Assembly: GCA_965228615.1 (NCBI GenBank)
Contig: CBDDHT010000004.1
Coordinates: forward strand, 1,488,001-1,552,000
Direction: 5' to 3'
DNA length: 64,000 bases
DNA from: CBDDHT01 sp965228615
GTDB lineage: Bacteria > Pseudomonadota > Alphaproteobacteria > Rhizobiales > Methyloligellaceae
Below the pieces are notes generated by a model, which did not search any database, was not told where the DNA came from, and worked only from the letters and a program-made list of their open reading frames with translations. The translations under genes and the position numbers were made by a program. Of this stretch, positions 25,280 to 34,543 are shown piece after piece; position 1 is the first letter of the stretch, and each line of letters begins with the position of its first letter.

Positions 25280-26224
25280 ATGGACCTCAAACAGCTGAAG
25301 ACATTTATCTGCCTGGCCGAAGCCGGATCGCTCAGTCGAGCATCCGATCGCCTCCGTATCGCGCAGCCCGCGCTCTCCCGACATATCAAGCTCTTGGAAA
25401 ACGAGATTGGGGTCGAGCTTTTCACCCGCCACGTGCGGGGAATGGATCTGACGGAGCCCGGCAAAGAACTTCTTGCTCGCGTATCAGGCCTCATACGGCA
25501 GCTCGAACAATCCTTCCACGATGTGCAGACGATCCGGACGGAAGTCTCAGGCAATGTAGCTCTTGGTTTGATGCCGACGGTTACGACCGTTCTTGCGGTG
25601 CGGCTCGTCGGTCGCGTCGCCCGGGAGTTGCCAGGTGTGAAGCTTCGCCTTGTTGAAGGATACTCGGTCTATCTCATCGAATTGCTTCAGCGCGGCGATA
25701 TCGACTTCTCCTTCCTCTATGGCCCGTCCGGTGACTTCCACCTGCATACGAAAGAACTGCTGTATGAAGACGTCGTGCTCTTGAGCCCGCCCGGTTCGCT
25801 TCCCGGTGTCGGTCCAAGGATTTCGATGAAGAAGGTTGCCTCACTGCCGTTGGCACTACCCAGTCGGCCATATGGCGTCCGGCTGGTCGTCGACGCAATC
25901 GCCAAGAAAGCCGGCGTGACCCTCAAATCCGCTTTTGACGTCGACTCTTTCTGGGTCATCAAATCATTGGTCAAAGCCGGAGAATGCCACGCTTTTATGC
26001 CTCTCTCATCCATCACTGAAGAGCTGAGCACCGGCAATATCGAGACGCGCACGACGACGCCATCGAAAGGTCGCCGGCAGCTCATACTCGGCATGCCATC
26101 CGACCGCGTGAACACAAGAGCGACCGATGCGGTCATTGCGATACTGATGGACGAAATCGCGTCTATGATCAGAGAGGGGGAATGGATCGCGCAGCCAGCC
26201 TCCGACCTAAGACCTTTTCTCTGA
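25280..26224 (+). CDS. LysR-family transcriptional regulator of the carboxylate cluster
   Basis: 314-residue LysR-type regulator. The winged HTH is at residues 1-60 (LKTFICLAEAGSLSRASDRLRIAQPALSRHIKLLENEIGVELFTRH), followed by the linker helix and a two-lobed effector domain (NVALGLMPTVTTVLAVRLVGRV, GDIDFSFLYGP). The protein resembles the NAC/CbL subgroup. It lies between the CoA-transferase/dehydrogenase operon and the zinc alcohol dehydrogenase and is predicted to bind the two matching sites at 21.75 and 25.23 kb. The effector is probably the imported acid or its CoA ester. Confidence 0.92.
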   Translation: MDLKQLKTFICLAEAGSLSRASDRLRIAQPALSRHIKLLENEIGVELFTRHVRGMDLTEPGKELLARVSGLIRQLEQSFHDVQTIRTEVSGNVALGLMPTVTTVLAVRLVGRVARELPGVKLRLVEGYSVYLIELLQRGDIDFSFLYGPSGDFHLHTKELLYEDVVLLSPPGSLPGVGPRISMKKVASLPLALPSRPYGVRLVVDAIAKKAGVTLKSAFDVDSFWVIKSLVKAGECHAFMPLSSITEELSTGNIETRTTTPSKGRRQLILGMPSDRVNTRATDAVIAILMDEIASMIREGEWIAQPASDLRPFL

Positions 26225-26358
26225 GGGGATCCAAACCGTCTTCTCCTTAGATGATCGCTGTTTTTGGCATCCAAATTCGATATAGAGACACTTCAGACAT
26301 TGTATTTTACGGAGTCGACCCTCCGGCGAATGCTGGACCGGAAATCGAGGAGAGACCG

Positions 26359-27423
26359 ATGGCAACCTATACGAGTTATGATCTGGTCGAATTCGGCAAA
26401 CCGCTCGAAGCGCGGGAACGTGACATCCCGACGCCGCACGGATCGGAAGTACTCCTCCGGATCCGCCGCTCGGGTGTGTGTCACTCCGATATTCACATTG
26501 GCGAAGGATACTTCGATCTCGGCGAGGAAGGCGTTTTGCGAATGGCCGACCGCGGCATGAAGCTTCCTGTCGCCATGGGACACGAAATGGTGGGCGAAGT
26601 CATTGCGACAGGACCGGACGCGTCCGACACGCCGGTCGGTAAGGTCATGCTTGTATTCCCTTGGATCGGTTGTGGTGAATGCCTGGCCTGCAAAGAGGAC
26701 CGGGAAAACGACTGCATGGCCATGCGGATCATGGGTCTCATTCAGGACGGCGGTTATGCGACCCACGTTCTCGTCCAGGATCCGAAGTTCCTCGTTGATA
26801 TCGAGGGACTCGACATCGAGACGGTTGCGCCCCATGCCTGTTCCGGCCTGACGGTCTATAGCGCGCTCAAGAAGATCGATCCGCTGCGCGAGGGGGAATG
26901 GCTGGCGATCATGGGGGCTGGCGGCCTCGGTCTGAATGCCATTTCGATCGCGCGCGCGTTGGGACATCAACGCATCATCTCGATCGATGTCGATCCGGAA
27001 AAACTCAAGACCGCCACGGAGATGGGAGCCGATGCCGTATTGGATAGCTCCCGCGATGACGCCCTTGAGGAGTTGCGCAGGATCGCCGGCAATCGTCTTC
27101 TGGCCGTCCTCGATACCGTCGGAATTCCGGCGACGTCGCGTTTGGCGGTACACGCCTTGGTGAAGACCGGACGCTATGTCGTCGTTGGTCTGCATGGCGG
27201 TGATTTCAAGATGCCGCTCCCCTGGTTACCGCAAAAGGCACTGACGGTCCGTGGCTGCCACGTCGGAAGCTGCCAGGAGCTTCGGGAACTGATCGAACTT
27301 GTGAAAGCGGGCAAAGTTCATCAGATCCCCGTTACGTCACGCCCGTTATCCGAGGTCAATCAGGCACTCGAGGATCTCAAGGACGGCAAAGTCACCGGGC
27401 GTATCGTTCTGAACGCTGACTGA
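26359..27423 (+). CDS. Zinc-dependent alcohol dehydrogenase
   Basis: 354-residue medium-chain dehydrogenase. Catalytic zinc site: GVCHSDIH and GHEMVGEV. Structural zinc: CGECLACKEDRENDC with Cys spacing 2-2-7. The Rossmann motif is GAGGLGLNA. It oxidises an alcohol or reduces an aldehyde with NAD(P). The frame is open further upstream, but ATG 26359 has GAGGAGAG just before it and starts at the family N-terminus (MATYTSYDLVEFGKP). It lies 134 nt after the LysR gene on the same strand and may be part of the same catabolic cluster. Confidence 0.92.
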   Translation: MATYTSYDLVEFGKPLEARERDIPTPHGSEVLLRIRRSGVCHSDIHIGEGYFDLGEEGVLRMADRGMKLPVAMGHEMVGEVIATGPDASDTPVGKVMLVFPWIGCGECLACKEDRENDCMAMRIMGLIQDGGYATHVLVQDPKFLVDIEGLDIETVAPHACSGLTVYSALKKIDPLREGEWLAIMGAGGLGLNAISIARALGHQRIISIDVDPEKLKTATEMGADAVLDSSRDDALEELRRIAGNRLLAVLDTVGIPATSRLAVHALVKTGRYVVVGLHGGDFKMPLPWLPQKALTVRGCHVGSCQELRELIELVKAGKVHQIPVTSRPLSEVNQALEDLKDGKVTGRIVLNAD

Positions 27424-27483
27424 GGGATGAACCGATTCCCATTCAACGGCAAGAGCCACGTCAGTGATGCGATTAAAGTCGGC

Positions 27484-28485
27484 TCAACGTAACTGTATCG
27501 TCGCTTTCCCTCGCAATATCGCTTTGCCGGACCGGATCAATTGAACGGATCCGTGATACGCGCCTGCGGCCCATACCGCACCGCGGCGCTTGCGTCCGGT
27601 ATAAGCCAGATAGTGGGCTTTAGCGCGATCGACAGGTTTTTGCGCGCCACTGGCGATCGGTCCTTCGGGACCCCAGATCGAGAGCTTCAAGCTGTCGCCT
27701 GGCTGCATATTGATGAATCGCGCATAGAAGATCAGCGCCGGGCTTTTCCGCGAAACGATACTTACGGGCGGATTGCCGACCTCCAATACCTTGGACTGAA
27801 CGGGCTTCTCAACAAAACCGAGATCGATCAATTCACCCTTGCGGGATGATAGTGCCGCGCCGACGTCTGGTTTCCATAGGGAGTTCTTGGCTTTCGGCCC
27901 GCACGCCCCTTCCGACAATTTCCGTCCCGTAAATGGATCGATGGTCTTGGCGTTGTGCCGCACTGCGAAGTGCAAATGCGCAAACTGCGTCTGGCCGGAG
28001 TAACCGACGAATCCAAGTCTTTCTCCCGCTGCAACATTCTGCCCTTTAACAACCTGAATGCTCCCCTTGAGCATGTGGCAATATTGGCTCTCCCAGCCTC
28101 GGCCATGATCGATAACGACACCGTTGCCGCATTCCTTGCCTTTTACAGCTGACAGGTTCTTGCCGATCAGACGATCCGCAACGCCGTCCCGGAGCGCCTT
28201 GACCTTGCCGGCAGCTGCGGCGACGACGCCAACACCCTTCTTTGCCTTTGCGGTCGAGAGCAAACGGATATCCGTACCCTTGTGGCCGTCATAGGTCGAC
28301 GATCCGCAGCTATGGTCGCGCACGCCTTTGGTTGGATCGACATCGGGGTAGCTTTGCACAAAACAGGTCTGGCCCAACTCGCATGAAACGGGAAAGGCAA
28401 AGGTCGGCGGCTCGACGGCCCCGGCCCCAAGCGCCCCGCAACACACCGCCATTCCGAAAATGCCCGTCGTCCACGCCCAGTGCAT
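27484..28485 (-). CDS. M23-family (LytM) metallopeptidase
   Basis: 333-residue exported protein. Signal peptide over the first 23 residues (TTGIFGMAVCCGALGAGAVEP). The LytM core has the zinc motifs HKGTD (His and Asp) and HLHFAV, with GNGVVIDHGRGWESQYCHM between them, so the metal-binding set is complete. An all-beta C-terminal region of about 110 residues follows. It would cut peptide cross-links of cell-wall murein in the periplasm. No septation genes are adjacent, so the specific role is unknown. Confidence 0.9.
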   Translation of the reverse strand: MHWAWTTGIFGMAVCCGALGAGAVEPPTFAFPVSCELGQTCFVQSYPDVDPTKGVRDHSCGSSTYDGHKGTDIRLLSTAKAKKGVGVVAAAAGKVKALRDGVADRLIGKNLSAVKGKECGNGVVIDHGRGWESQYCHMLKGSIQVVKGQNVAAGERLGFVGYSGQTQFAHLHFAVRHNAKTIDPFTGRKLSEGACGPKAKNSLWKPDVGAALSSRKGELIDLGFVEKPVQSKVLEVGNPPVSIVSRKSPALIFYARFINMQPGDSLKLSIWGPEGPIASGAQKPVDRAKAHYLAYTGRKRRGAVWAAGAYHGSVQLIRSGKAILRGKATIQLR

Positions 28486-28692
28486 CCGTCATCTCACTTT
28501 TTTTGCCGTTTCGCGGGCCTTCAGATTGCAGGCCATCTGAGGGCGCCGAGCGATAGTGCTCGCCCCCCGGGCAGCCGCCTGTCTGTTTGCTTCTGCAGGC
28601 ATGCCCAGGCACAAGCAGGCCCGAAGATGATCTGACTCGCCACGAACGGCAAGAGGCGTGGAGTGGCATAGCCTCGACAGGGACAAAAAAAG

Positions 28693-28769
28693 TGGTGGGC
28701 CCGGTAGGACTCGAACCTACAACCAGACGGTTATGAGCCGTCGGCTCTAACCAATTGAGCTACGGGCCC
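28693..28769 (-). tRNA. tRNA with CAT anticodon (tRNA-Ile2 or elongator tRNA-Met)
   Basis: Reading the minus strand from 28769 gives a 77-nt cloverleaf with acceptor GGGCCCG/CGGGCCC, D-loop AGCTCAATTGGTTAGAGC, anticodon stem-loop GACGG-CTCATAA-CCGTC, T-arm TAGGTTCGAGTCCTA and an encoded CCA end. The anticodon is CAT. The GACGGCTCATAACCGTC arm resembles lysidine-modified tRNA-Ile(CAU), but elongator Met is not excluded. Not initiator tRNA, as the three G-C pairs of the anticodon stem are absent. Confidence 0.93.
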
Positions 28770-28855
28770 ACGCGGCAAGACTGCTCCTATATCAGACCGG
28801 CGGCTCGGTTTGAACGCTGTTGACGACATCTTTTATGCGGCTTATTGCGGTGCCC

Positions 28856-29560
28856 ATGATCCAGCTCCATCAGTTTGCCAGGGCATTCGGATTGCCCAAT
28901 CCCAGCCCTTTTTGCGTAAAGGTTGAGACCTATCTGCGCCTTGCCGGCCTCGAATATGAGATTATCGAGGTCACAAATCCGTCCAAAGCGCCGAAAGGCA
29001 AGTGCCCGTTTATCGTGGATGGCGACACGACGGTCGCCGATTCGCATTTCATCCTGGCCTATCTCAAGGAGAAATATGGCGATCCGCTGGGCGAAGGCCT
29101 GAGCGACGTCGACCGCGCCCATCATCATGCGATTGCGCGCATGATCGACGACCATCTCTATTTTCCGCTGCTCTACACACGCTGGGTGATGCCGGAAAAT
29201 GCCGGAATTGTGAGAGAACAGTTCTTCGGGTCGATGCCGAAACTCCTGCGTGGCACGATCTTCGGCATGGTCCAGAAATCAACGCGCAAACGGATCGAAA
29301 GCCAGGGCTGCGGCGTCCATGAACGCCACGAGATCGAGCAACTCGCAATCGAGGATATCAACGTCCTTTCGGTCATTCTCGGCGACGACGACTTTTTCGG
29401 TGGCGACAGGCCGCGCGAAATCGACTGTGCTGCCTGGGGGACGATTGCCAATGCTTTGGCCGAACCCTTCAAAACGCCCATAAAGGACGCCACGGCATCG
29501 CTGCCAAACCTTGTCGCCTATAGCGATCGCATGAAAGCGCGTATCTTTCCCGATCTCTAG
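28856..29560 (+). CDS. Glutathione S-transferase-like (Tom37/FAXC-type) protein
   Basis: 234-residue protein with an N-terminal thioredoxin-like GST domain (HQFARAFGLPNPSPFCVKVETYLRLAGLEYE, then KGKCPFIVDGDTTVADSHFILAYLKEKYG) and a helical C-terminal domain. The SPFC-VKVETYL pattern is that of the failed-axon-connections/metaxin-like GST subgroup. It may bind glutathione or act in detoxification; the reaction is unknown. ATG 28856 is the start that begins exactly at the first strand (MIQLHQF). Confidence 0.85.
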   Translation: MIQLHQFARAFGLPNPSPFCVKVETYLRLAGLEYEIIEVTNPSKAPKGKCPFIVDGDTTVADSHFILAYLKEKYGDPLGEGLSDVDRAHHHAIARMIDDHLYFPLLYTRWVMPENAGIVREQFFGSMPKLLRGTIFGMVQKSTRKRIESQGCGVHERHEIEQLAIEDINVLSVILGDDDFFGGDRPREIDCAAWGTIANALAEPFKTPIKDATASLPNLVAYSDRMKARIFPDL

Positions 29561-29772
29561 CAGCAACCGACCAAAATTGGTGCTAGCGGCCTGATAGCAC
29601 ATCACGCGCGTTCACATTCCGTTCAACCCTCTTCAGACGTTATCAAGCATTTCCGCCAATAATGCCCTATTCACGGGCGGATTGTCCCTGTGAAGCGGCC
29701 ATCAATCGAACAGCATGGCACCCATGTTGCTTAGGTCTTGAGACCTGATGGCCTCTTTCAAGAGCAAGCAAA

Positions 29773-30984
29773 ATGAGCATTGACTTCGCAGCGGATCACT
29801 TCGGGACCGGTTTCCGGTCTTCCGGTCTCCATATTACGATCGTCGACCGGATGGAGGCTGTCCGCGAGGTCTGGCAACGCTTCCAGGAATCCGCCGCCGC
29901 GTCGCCGCATCAGAGTTACGAGTGGGTTGCCGCCTGGCTCGGTCGATCGGGTGAAGAGCGCGCGCAGGACATCCGGATTGTCGTCGTCAGCAATGATGCC
30001 GGCCGCTGTATCGCGATCCTGCCGTTCGGGATCCGGCGCGATCGTGGCTGCCGCATTCTGGAATGGCTGGGTGGCGATCAGGGCAACTACGCGTCCGGGC
30101 TCTTTTGCCGTGAAGCGTGGGACGGAGAAACGGCGCCGGATTTCCAAAGTCTGTGGTCCGACATCATCGATCGGATCGGGGCCATCGACGTGGTACACTT
30201 GGCAGCGCAGCCCGATTTTATCTCCGGACTTGCGAACCCGTTCGCCACGTTGCCGCACACGCCCGCGGCCGGCAGCGCGCACTGGTTTGCGCTCGAGCAG
30301 GATTGGGAGGCGCACTACAACAACGCCTTCTCGTCGAGCAGCCGGCGCAAGCTTCGAAAGTCCGAGCGCAATCTTGCCAACCATGGCGCGCTTTCCTTCA
30401 CACAGGTCGATGACCGCCACGAACGCCTCGACGTCCTTGCGTGGATCATGGACCGCAAGCGCGAGCGGTTCGGAGAGCTTGGCATCGCCGACATGTTTGC
30501 CGATCCGGACATCCGTCGCTTCTACCGCGATCTCGTGACGATGCCACATGAAACAGTGACGGTTTCGCCGCGCATTCATGCGCTCAGATGCGGTGGCGAA
30601 CTTGTCGCGGCAAATCTCGGTCTTTTCTACCAGAACCGGTTCTATGGACTTGTCATCGGCACGACCAACGGGCCGCTGCGGCACGACCAACCGGGTAAGC
30701 ATCTGTTCCGCATGACGGTCGCAAGCTGTGCCGAGCATGGCATTACGATTTTCGACGGCGGCGTCGGCGACGATAGTTATAAACTCCGCTGGTGCACCGA
30801 GGAACGTCAACTCTTTCATACTCTCTTGCCACTGACGGCATCTGGCAGAATCCATGTTCTGCTCGAAAACATGCAGATCCGCGCCAAGGCACGCATCAAG
30901 TCGTCACCGCAATTGTGGTCGGCCTTCAAACAGCTTCGGCGGCTCGGAACCCATAACGGTTCGAACGAAGACAAGTCCGGCTAG
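29773..30984 (+). CDS. GNAT-family acyltransferase, CelD/BcsL type
   Basis: 403-residue protein with the CelD-type acetyltransferase core: SYEWVAAWLGRSG near the N-terminus, the acyl-CoA binding domain around SSSSRRKLRKSERNL, and GLVIGTTNGPLRHDQPGKHLFRMTVASCAEHGITIFDGGVGDDSYKLRW. CelD-like proteins act in exopolysaccharide acylation. No polysaccharide genes are next to it. Its stop codon overlaps the stop of the convergent hisG gene by 4 nt. Confidence 0.82.
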   Translation: MSIDFAADHFGTGFRSSGLHITIVDRMEAVREVWQRFQESAAASPHQSYEWVAAWLGRSGEERAQDIRIVVVSNDAGRCIAILPFGIRRDRGCRILEWLGGDQGNYASGLFCREAWDGETAPDFQSLWSDIIDRIGAIDVVHLAAQPDFISGLANPFATLPHTPAAGSAHWFALEQDWEAHYNNAFSSSSRRKLRKSERNLANHGALSFTQVDDRHERLDVLAWIMDRKRERFGELGIADMFADPDIRRFYRDLVTMPHETVTVSPRIHALRCGGELVAANLGLFYQNRFYGLVIGTTNGPLRHDQPGKHLFRMTVASCAEHGITIFDGGVGDDSYKLRWCTEERQLFHTLLPLTASGRIHVLLENMQIRAKARIKSSPQLWSAFKQLRRLGTHNGSNEDKSG

Positions 30985-31709
30985 GCGTCCTCCGCCGGTG
31001 CCTCGGCCAGAGTTCGGAGCTTTGCGGATATCGTCTCGAGCACGTCCTGTGACCCCTCCGGCCAGTCTGCAATCCGCGATGCGATCAAATTGGCCTGCGA
31101 CTCCAGAACGACACCATCGTCCAGAACTTTCAGGTGATTGGCGCGCAATGTCGCCCCCGATGACGTGATATCGACGATCGCTTCGGCGGTGCCTGCGGAA
31201 GGTGTGCCTTCCGTCGCGCCGACGCTTTCGACGATCCGATAGCCGACAACGCCCTTTTCGGCCAGAAATCGCCGGGTGAGATTCATATAACCGGTTGCAA
31301 TCCGAAGCGCCCGTCCATGGCGGCGACGAAACACGGCGGCGACATCGTCCAGGTCAAGGATATTGCTGACATCGATCCAATAGTCGGGCACTGCCAAAAC
31401 GACATCGGCCTGCCCGAAGCCCAGCGGCACAACGAATTCGACCTTGTCGTCTGCATCCGCCATGGTCTCGCGAATGAGATCCTCGCCGGTCACGCCCATA
31501 TGAATTCGTCCGAGCTTCAGCTGCTCGGCAATCTCGGAGGCCGAAAAGAAGGTAACATCGACACTGTCGATCCCCACGATCTCACCGCGATAACCACGCT
31601 CGTGACCCTGTTTGCGAATTTCAAGCCCGGCTTCGGCAAACACCTCCAGGGTGCGCTCCATCAGGCGGCCTTTCGAGGGCACGGCGAGAACGATCTGTTC
31701 ATCGCTCAT
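30981..31709 (-). CDS. hisG: ATP phosphoribosyltransferase, short form
   Basis: 242-residue catalytic subunit of the first histidine-biosynthesis enzyme (ATP + PRPP). The N-terminus has LAVPSKGRLMERTLEVFAEAGLEI, the substrate site MGVTGEDLIRE and DVVLAVPDYWIDV, and TEGTPSAGTAEAIVDITSSGATL, the PRPP loop. The C-terminal ACT-like regulatory domain of long HisG proteins is missing, so it needs HisZ, which is encoded directly upstream with a 4-nt overlap. Confidence 0.95.
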   Translation of the reverse strand: MSDEQIVLAVPSKGRLMERTLEVFAEAGLEIRKQGHERGYRGEIVGIDSVDVTFFSASEIAEQLKLGRIHMGVTGEDLIRETMADADDKVEFVVPLGFGQADVVLAVPDYWIDVSNILDLDDVAAVFRRRHGRALRIATGYMNLTRRFLAEKGVVGYRIVESVGATEGTPSAGTAEAIVDITSSGATLRANHLKVLDDGVVLESQANLIASRIADWPEGSQDVLETISAKLRTLAEAPAEDA

Positions 31710-32884
31710 GAGCCACCTCCCCCAGCGGCCGCGAGTAGCCGCTCCGTATGGATCGCACAGCCGACCGCCGCGACACGTTCGGATGCTCCGAGTTCGCTCA
31801 GCAATCCGTCATAGCGGCCACCACCGGCGATCTGCCCGGCGCGGCCATATTCCGGCACTTCGATCTGAAAGACGAAGCCGGTGTAATATTCGATCGCCCG
31901 GCCGAACTCGGCGCCGAACTCGGTTGCGTTGATATCGATATCCAATTCGTCCAGCCGATCGATGCGGGCCGAGAAACGCTCAAGCCCTTTGTCGAGATCG
32001 ATATCGGCCGAACGTGCCAGATCGGCGATCCGCGCGGCGGCCGCGCGGGGTGGCCCGGAAATCGTCAGATAGTCTTCGATCAATGCAACCGCGCTGTCGG
32101 GCAACGAGCCTTCGCGGGAATCGGCGGCATGATCCAGCAGGCGCTCCGTGATTTCACGGATCGTGCGCGTTCCGACGACCGGAATGCCTTTGGCATCCAG
32201 ATGCGCGCTGACGGCCTGTTCAGCGCCTTCCAGATCGTCCGGGTCAAGTTTGGCGATCAATGCGCGGGGCGCTGAAACGCCACCGTCGCGGTCGTCGTCC
32301 GCCAACCGCCGCAGCAGTGCATGAAACGCCGGCGGGCGCCAGAAGCTGTGCCAGAGCGCCAACCGCCAGCGCTCGGGCATGTCGATAGCCTGGATGAGCG
32401 CCTCGAACATTTCCAGATCGCCGAGGCGCACCTTGAAACCTTCGAGATTGGCCGTGCGAACCGCATCGAGCGCCAGCCCAAAGACCTCCGCATCCGCATC
32501 GAGGCTTTCGGGCGCACCGATCAGCTCGATACCAGCCTGACGAAATTCTCGGGTTTGGCCGCTCTTGCGCGGCTCCGCCTGATAGCGGAAGGCCGACCCA
32601 TTATAGGAGTAGCGTGCTTCGACATCCGCTTCCGGATGGCGCTCCATATAAAGCCGGCAGACTGGAACCGTCAGGTCTGGCCGCAAACACAGAATTTCGC
32701 CTTCCAGATCAGTGAAGACATAGGTCCGCGAGCGGATCGCTTCGCCGACGCGGTCGAGGAAAATCTCGGCCGGTTGCAGAATGGCAGGGGCCACGGGCTC
32801 ATAGTTCGCCTCGCGGAAAACATCCATCAAGGCGCCGGCCTGCGCCTCAAGCGCCTCGAATTGAAGGGCGGTTTCGGCGGGCAT
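31706..32884 (-). CDS. hisZ: ATP phosphoribosyltransferase regulatory subunit HisZ
   Basis: 392-residue paralogue of the HisRS catalytic core: FTDLEGEILCLRPDLTVPVCRLY (motif 2-like), RYSYNGSAFRYQ, and GGGRYDGLLSELG near the end. It does not aminoacylate tRNA but forms the octameric complex with short HisG and relays histidine feedback. It lies between hisS (3-nt gap) and hisG (4-nt overlap), so synthetase and regulatory paralogue are side by side. Confidence 0.95.
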   Translation of the reverse strand: MPAETALQFEALEAQAGALMDVFREANYEPVAPAILQPAEIFLDRVGEAIRSRTYVFTDLEGEILCLRPDLTVPVCRLYMERHPEADVEARYSYNGSAFRYQAEPRKSGQTREFRQAGIELIGAPESLDADAEVFGLALDAVRTANLEGFKVRLGDLEMFEALIQAIDMPERWRLALWHSFWRPPAFHALLRRLADDDRDGGVSAPRALIAKLDPDDLEGAEQAVSAHLDAKGIPVVGTRTIREITERLLDHAADSREGSLPDSAVALIEDYLTISGPPRAAAARIADLARSADIDLDKGLERFSARIDRLDELDIDINATEFGAEFGRAIEYYTGFVFQIEVPEYGRAGQIAGGGRYDGLLSELGASERVAAVGCAIHTERLLAAAGGGGS

Positions 32885-32887
32885 CGG

Positions 32888-34384
32888 TCAGGACTCGTGG
32901 CGGGCCAGAATATCGCGCACCCCCGTGACGAGATCGCCTTCGGAAACGGAGACCTGTGCCGGCCGGCCTTCGCGCCATTCGGTATTGTCTTCGATCTCTT
33001 TGGAAAGGCGCGAGCCTTCGATCAGATCCTTGACGGTCACCTCGCCCTTCGCGCGCTCGTCCTCGCCCTGGATGACGACACAGGGCGCGCCGCGCTTGTC
33101 GGCATATTTCATCTGCGCACGCATGCCGGATTCGCCGAGATACATTTCGGCGCGAATACCCGCAGCACGCAGATCGCCTGCCATTTTCTGATAGGTCGGC
33201 AACTGCTCGCGGTCCATGACGAGCACAACCACGGGACCCAAAGCGTCCTCAGCGCCAGCCTTACCCAGCGCAACCAGCGCCGCATGCAGCCGCGAGACAC
33301 CGACCGAATAGCCGGTTGCAGGAACGCGGACGCCCTTGAAGCGCTCGACGAGCCCGTCATAGCGGCCACCGCCGCCGACAGAGCCGAAGCGCGTCTGACC
33401 GCCATCTTCGCCGGCGGTCTCGAAGGTGAGCTCGGCCTCGAAAACGGGACCAGTGTAATAATCGAGCCCGCGCACAACGGCGGGATCGACCCGGACACGG
33501 TCGCTATCGAAGCCGGCTGCGCTCAGCAATTCGTCCATCGTCCTAAGCTCGGTCAGGCCCTCGCGGCCCGTTTCACTCTCCTCAACGAGGCTCGTCAGGG
33601 CGTCAAGGGTCTGCCCCCGCCCCTCGCTTCCGGCGCCTACATAGCGCAGAACCATGTCGATTTGATTCGGCGCAAGACCCGCGCCCTTGGTGTAATCGCC
33701 GGACTCGTCCTTGCGCCCTTCCCCGAGCAGCATGCCGACCGCATCGATGCCGAGCCGGTCAAGCTTGTCGATGGCACGCAGCACGGACATTCTCTGCCCG
33801 GCGCCTTCGGGGTCCGCCGGATCGAGGCCGGAAAGCTCTAGAACAGCATCGAGCAGCTTGCGGTTGTTCAACCGGATCAGAAAGGCGCCCTGAGGGATAC
33901 CGATCCGCTCAAGGGTCTCGGCCGCTAGCATGCAAAGCTCGGCGTCCGCAGCGACACTCGCCGTCCCGACCGTGTCGGCGTCGAACTGGGTGAATTGGCG
34001 AAAGCGGCCCGGCCCTGGCTTTTCGTTGCGCCAGACGGGTCCCGTCTGATAGCGCCGAAACGGTTTTGCGAGCCCGTCATAATTGGCAGCGACGTAGCGC
34101 GCCAGCGGGGCCGTCAGGTCATAGCGCAGCGACAGCCATTGGCCGTCCTCGTCTTCAAATGAGAAAACGCCTTCATTGGGCCGGTCCTGATCGGGCAGGA
34201 ATTTTCCAAGCGCATCGGTGTATTCGAAGGCCGGCGTATCCAGCGGTTCGAACCCGAAAGACTCATAGACGTCACGAATTTGCTCCATCATGGTCCGCAT
34301 CGCACGGATTTGCGATGCATCATTGTCGACAAGGCCCTTCGGCAATCGTGCCTTGGGCCGGGAGGGCTTGTTCTTTTTCGCCAT
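32888..34384 (-). CDS. hisS: Histidyl-tRNA synthetase
   Basis: 498-residue class II synthetase. It shows LRYDLTAPLARYVA and RRYQTGPVWRNEKPGPGRFRQFTQFDAD (motif 2), VVRGLDYYTGPVFEAEL (HisA loop), GGGGRYDGLVERF and motif 3, and the C-terminal anticodon domain (VVVLVMDREQLPTYQKMAGDLRAAG). The start ATG is 34384 (MAKKNKPSRPKAR), although the same frame stays open for another 4.8 kb upstream, antisense to the efflux genes. Operon order is hisS-hisZ-hisG. Confidence 0.96.
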   Translation of the reverse strand: MAKKNKPSRPKARLPKGLVDNDASQIRAMRTMMEQIRDVYESFGFEPLDTPAFEYTDALGKFLPDQDRPNEGVFSFEDEDGQWLSLRYDLTAPLARYVAANYDGLAKPFRRYQTGPVWRNEKPGPGRFRQFTQFDADTVGTASVAADAELCMLAAETLERIGIPQGAFLIRLNNRKLLDAVLELSGLDPADPEGAGQRMSVLRAIDKLDRLGIDAVGMLLGEGRKDESGDYTKGAGLAPNQIDMVLRYVGAGSEGRGQTLDALTSLVEESETGREGLTELRTMDELLSAAGFDSDRVRVDPAVVRGLDYYTGPVFEAELTFETAGEDGGQTRFGSVGGGGRYDGLVERFKGVRVPATGYSVGVSRLHAALVALGKAGAEDALGPVVVLVMDREQLPTYQKMAGDLRAAGIRAEMYLGESGMRAQMKYADKRGAPCVVIQGEDERAKGEVTVKDLIEGSRLSKEIEDNTEWREGRPAQVSVSEGDLVTGVRDILARHES

Positions 34385-34543
34385 GAATCCGGAGCCTGTG
34401 TGGAGGTGCGCGCGTTCTACCGCATAGACTCGAGCCCAGCAAGGTGCACGAATGCAGGTTTGCGGACCGAAATCGAGCCGATAAGATCGAACCGCGCGCG
34501 CCGGACGCGCTATTTGGCCATCCGTCGCCAGAAGGGGAATTTT

